A stretch of DNA of 64,000 nt, taken from the NCBI RefSeq assembly GCF_007991635.1, contig NZ_BJYS01000045.1, forward strand, positions 1 to 64,000, read 5' to 3'. The translations under genes were made by a program, and so were the position numbers. Numbering within the stretch: the first letter of the stretch is position 1; each line of letters opens with the position of its first letter. Under the pieces are notes generated by a model, which ran no database searches, was not told where the DNA came from, and worked only from the letters and a program-made list of their open reading frames with translations. The DNA is from Adhaeribacter aerolatus (GTDB taxonomy: Bacteria; Bacteroidota; Bacteroidia; Cytophagales; Hymenobacteraceae). Positions 61,850 to 64,000 of the stretch are shown here, piece after piece.

Positions 61850-63207
61850 ATAGATAAACGAGTTTTTGTCCACTCAAAGGTTTTACTTCTGAAAATTATA
61901 ATGGCCCATATCAAAGCAATCAGGCCATTAATTATAAAATATACAAAAGTCATTACCACAATTCCGTAGTATTTACTACATAGTATGGTTAGTATACCCG
62001 AAACCAAACCAATAACAATGGAAGGAATGAAGAATGGTTCTTGTTTAAAACTTCTTAAGTAATAGGCTTGAGAATTTCCTACTAAATTAACCAGTTGGGT
62101 TAAACCAAGAAATATAATAGGCAAGATATCTAAAAACCGGTTGCCCAACTTTGGATAATAGATTTGCAGGAGTAAAATAGAGATAATAAATAAAAACAAA
62201 CCAACCAGGCAAACTACCAGCGAGATGACAAAATTCTTCCGGTAAATGACATTAAGTTGGTTAAATTCTCCTTTTGATACAAAGTTAGAAAATATAGCTA
62301 CCTTGGTAGATAACCAACTTAATGAAATGACTAAAATACCATTTAAGAAAGTTTGTGTGGCTCCCATCTGCCCGGCAAGTACGGGGCCTTGGGTAGCAAA
62401 TAAAACCGGATTTATTATTTGCCAAATTAAATAGCCACTTATACTGCCTAACCCAATTTTAAATAAGTAAGGAAAAATTTCTTTTCTGAAATCTACTTTC
62501 CACTTTATTTCGGTTTTCCAGATATTAATTATGATCTTTTTGTAACCAGAAAATAAAATGAAGCCTACTGTAATATTTGACAGCAGGATAGCTAAACCAC
62601 CAGATAACAGTTTAAAGTTAATAGAGAAAAAGAAGGTTAGCAGACCTAAGTTTATTAGTTGTTGCAATAAACGAATTTTGTTTATTTCCTCAATTTTTCC
62701 TAAACCTTCTAATATGGCTAGAAATAAATTTACAATAAGCAAAAAGGTAGCTGAAACCGATAATATAAACCAGGGAAACAGCCAATCGACATCTAAATTA
62801 GCATTATAGTTTGTAAAAAATAGTTTGCCTAAGTAAAATAAGAAAATAAACAACAAGACAGCCAGAACCAAAAACCATTTAATACTCCAATGGATTAAGG
62901 ATGCCAGCCTGGATTGATAATAAGAGTCTCCGGTAAGTTGATAGTTACTGGACCACGATAAGTGAGCGGCCTCATGCGCCACATATTGTGTTATAATATT
63001 TGTAAGCCCCAGTTCAAAAAATATTTGAATGGCCAGTAAGCTAGTAAAGGTATAATAATAGCCTTGTTCATTCTTGTCTAAAAAGCGGGTAATCAAGAGC
63101 AGGGTTAATATTCCGGCTGCGCTTTGTACAATTCGTGTTAGAATATTAAAGATAATGGCCGGATTTAAACCTGCCTTATCATAAATTTTTCGCGCAACTA
63201 AATACAT
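61846..63207 (-). CDS. Wzx-type oligosaccharide flippase
   Basis: A 453-residue polytopic protein with 12 or more likely helices and the start ATRIVQSAAGILTLLLITRF-like arrangement (NILTRIVQSAAGILTLLL, then FLDKNEQGYYYTFTSLLAIQIFFELGLTN) typical of polysaccharide-type MATE/MOP flippases. It would move lipid-linked oligosaccharide across the inner membrane. The C-terminal half is AT-rich and poorly conserved, as usual for this family. It is downstream of the glycosyltransferase at 63288 on the same strand, 80 bp apart. Confidence 0.88.
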   Translation of the reverse strand: MYLVARKIYDKAGLNPAIIFNILTRIVQSAAGILTLLLITRFLDKNEQGYYYTFTSLLAIQIFFELGLTNIITQYVAHEAAHLSWSSNYQLTGDSYYQSRLASLIHWSIKWFLVLAVLLFIFLFYLGKLFFTNYNANLDVDWLFPWFILSVSATFLLIVNLFLAILEGLGKIEEINKIRLLQQLINLGLLTFFFSINFKLLSGGLAILLSNITVGFILFSGYKKIIINIWKTEIKWKVDFRKEIFPYLFKIGLGSISGYLIWQIINPVLFATQGPVLAGQMGATQTFLNGILVISLSWLSTKVAIFSNFVSKGEFNQLNVIYRKNFVISLVVCLVGLFLFIISILLLQIYYPKLGNRFLDILPIIFLGLTQLVNLVGNSQAYYLRSFKQEPFFIPSIVIGLVSGILTILCSKYYGIVVMTFVYFIINGLIALIWAIIIFRSKTFEWTKTRLSI

Positions 63208-63287
63208 TTTTCACCAAGCAAGCAAAACACCAACATCTTTATAAAATTTAAAGCAACAAACATCCTGAAATGCTTGCCCATGGGTTA

Positions 63288-64000
63288 TCAGTTCAATCCA
63301 ATAGTCAGTAAAAAGGAGATATTTAAAAAATAATCAACTCCCCAGGCCTTACGTAATGGAATTACCTCTGAAAATATTTGGTTCAGTACTTGCAAACTGT
63401 TATTTATAGTAAATGGAGATTGTGTAATATGTGCTTTGGCTGATTCAATTAATTTTGACCGGAGGCTCTGATCAAGTACTTGTATCATTGCTGCTTTAAT
63501 TCCTTCGGCATCGGAAGGATTGAAGTACAAGGCATGATTACCCATGATTTCCTTATGACCAGCCAGATCAGAGCATAAAACCGGACAATTTAAATGAGCC
63601 GCTTCAATTATTGGAATGTTGGTTGGCCCTAAAAAAGTAGGCATTGTAAGCGCAATTGCATTCCGGTAAAGAATAAATAAAGACTCATCCGAAACAAAGC
63701 CGGGCACGATTATATTATCAGTTAAAGATAAAGACTTAATTAAGTCTAAAATGTATAAAAAATTCCCTTTATCACTTCCGCATAAAACCAACTTCAGATT
63801 TTGGTTTCCTGTTTCCCGGAGAAGTTTATGGAAGGCCAGAATTAAATTATAATGATTTTTGTGGGGCCAAAACTGGGCCGGGTAAATAAAAAACTTCTCT
63901 TTTTCTACGTTAAATTTATTTAAAGTAGTATGCTCTGATTCCGGAGAGGCCTGGCAGTTAATTATATTGCTGGCGAAAAGCGGTAAAACTTTGATTTTTT
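63288..64000 (-). CDS. Family 1 (GT-B) glycosyltransferase, N-terminus outside window
   Basis: The frame is open from the stop at 63288 to the window edge, giving 237 residues of the C-terminal part of a GT4-type glycosyltransferase. It includes FIYPAQFWPHKNHYNLILAF, the start of the C-terminal Rossmann domain, then LKLVLCGSDKGN, VPGFVSDESLFILYRNAIALTMPTFLGPTNIPIIEAAHLNCPVLCSDLAGHKEIMG (with the conserved EA and donor-binding positions) and LYFNPSDAEGIKAAM. An internal TTG at 63791 is not the real start. It belongs to the polysaccharide locus with the flippase downstream. Confidence 0.9.
   Translation of the reverse strand, partial: KIKVLPLFASNIINCQASPESEHTTLNKFNVEKEKFFIYPAQFWPHKNHYNLILAFHKLLRETGNQNLKLVLCGSDKGNFLYILDLIKSLSLTDNIIVPGFVSDESLFILYRNAIALTMPTFLGPTNIPIIEAAHLNCPVLCSDLAGHKEIMGNHALYFNPSDAEGIKAAMIQVLDQSLRSKLIESAKAHITQSPFTINNSLQVLNQIFSEVIPLRKAWGVDYFLNISFLLTIGLN

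Overview
The window looks like a chromosomal segment of a Bacteroidota bacterium, most likely a cytophagalean of the Hymenobacteraceae type (Adhaeribacter/Pontibacter-like). That placement is an inference from three things. First, the promoters have the Bacteroidota form, TTG/TTTG then about 19-20 bp then TAnnTTTG, as seen before atpD, rpsT, lgt and others. Second, lineage-typical families are present: DUF3843, DUF5686, an IPExxxVDY-type protein beside pyk, and a helix-hairpin-helix outer-membrane barrel. Third, the F1 epsilon subunit is the short form and atpDC stands apart from the other ATP synthase genes. Composition is moderate in GC, becoming clearly AT-rich after about 59.3 kb.

Layout. 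0-9.6 kb: a DUF3843 fragment, an MFS exporter, a membrane protein/XRE regulator pair with an operator-like palindrome in its promoter, a Tat-type lactonase-like propeller protein, an RhlE-type helicase, a membrane-tethered phosphoesterase, a GH16 glucanase, a VOC protein and a YdcF protein. 9.9-12.3 kb: an RsbQ-like alpha/beta hydrolase followed by a PAS hybrid histidine kinase, a probable small-molecule signalling module. 12.4-18.3 kb: a dienoyl-CoA-reductase-like SDR, then the minus-strand set prs-rplY-pth, tRNA-Gln(TTG) and purL. 18.7-24.6 kb: a lipoprotein, an ABC exporter pair, atpDC and a trans-sulfuration-type enzyme. 24.8-27.8 kb: a tightly overlapping PglC/PglD/PglE-like sugar operon. 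28-32.2 kb: ispE, an EamA exporter, an LptF/LptG permease and tgt. 32.4-47.3 kb: a GT2 enzyme with an overlapping sigma factor gene, rsmG, a DUF5686 protein, a YheT-like hydrolase, rpsT, pyk, acpP-fabF-rnc, nadE and lgt. 48-56.9 kb: a GH127-like enzyme with a tandem-domain secreted protein, a propeller protein, yidD, two outer-membrane barrel genes and pncB. 57-64 kb: a surface-polysaccharide locus with an N-methyltransferase-like gene, a DegT aminotransferase, a cupin, an FkbM methyltransferase, two glycosyltransferases and a flippase, cut by the window end.

Most genes are housekeeping. The less ordinary signals are: (i) two related palindromic elements placed exactly between co-directional genes (atpD/atpC and tgt/lptG), one with perfect 33-bp arms, plus an unrelated hairpin between prs and rplY; (ii) the RsbQ-PAS-kinase module; (iii) a queuine/preQ1 tRNA transglycosylase in which three of the four zinc ligands are replaced; (iv) two incomplete amino-sugar modules, one suggesting a bacillosamine-like and the other an N-methylated amino sugar; and (v) an outer-membrane barrel carrying helix-hairpin-helix motifs. 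No CRISPR array, prophage, transposase or rRNA operon was seen.
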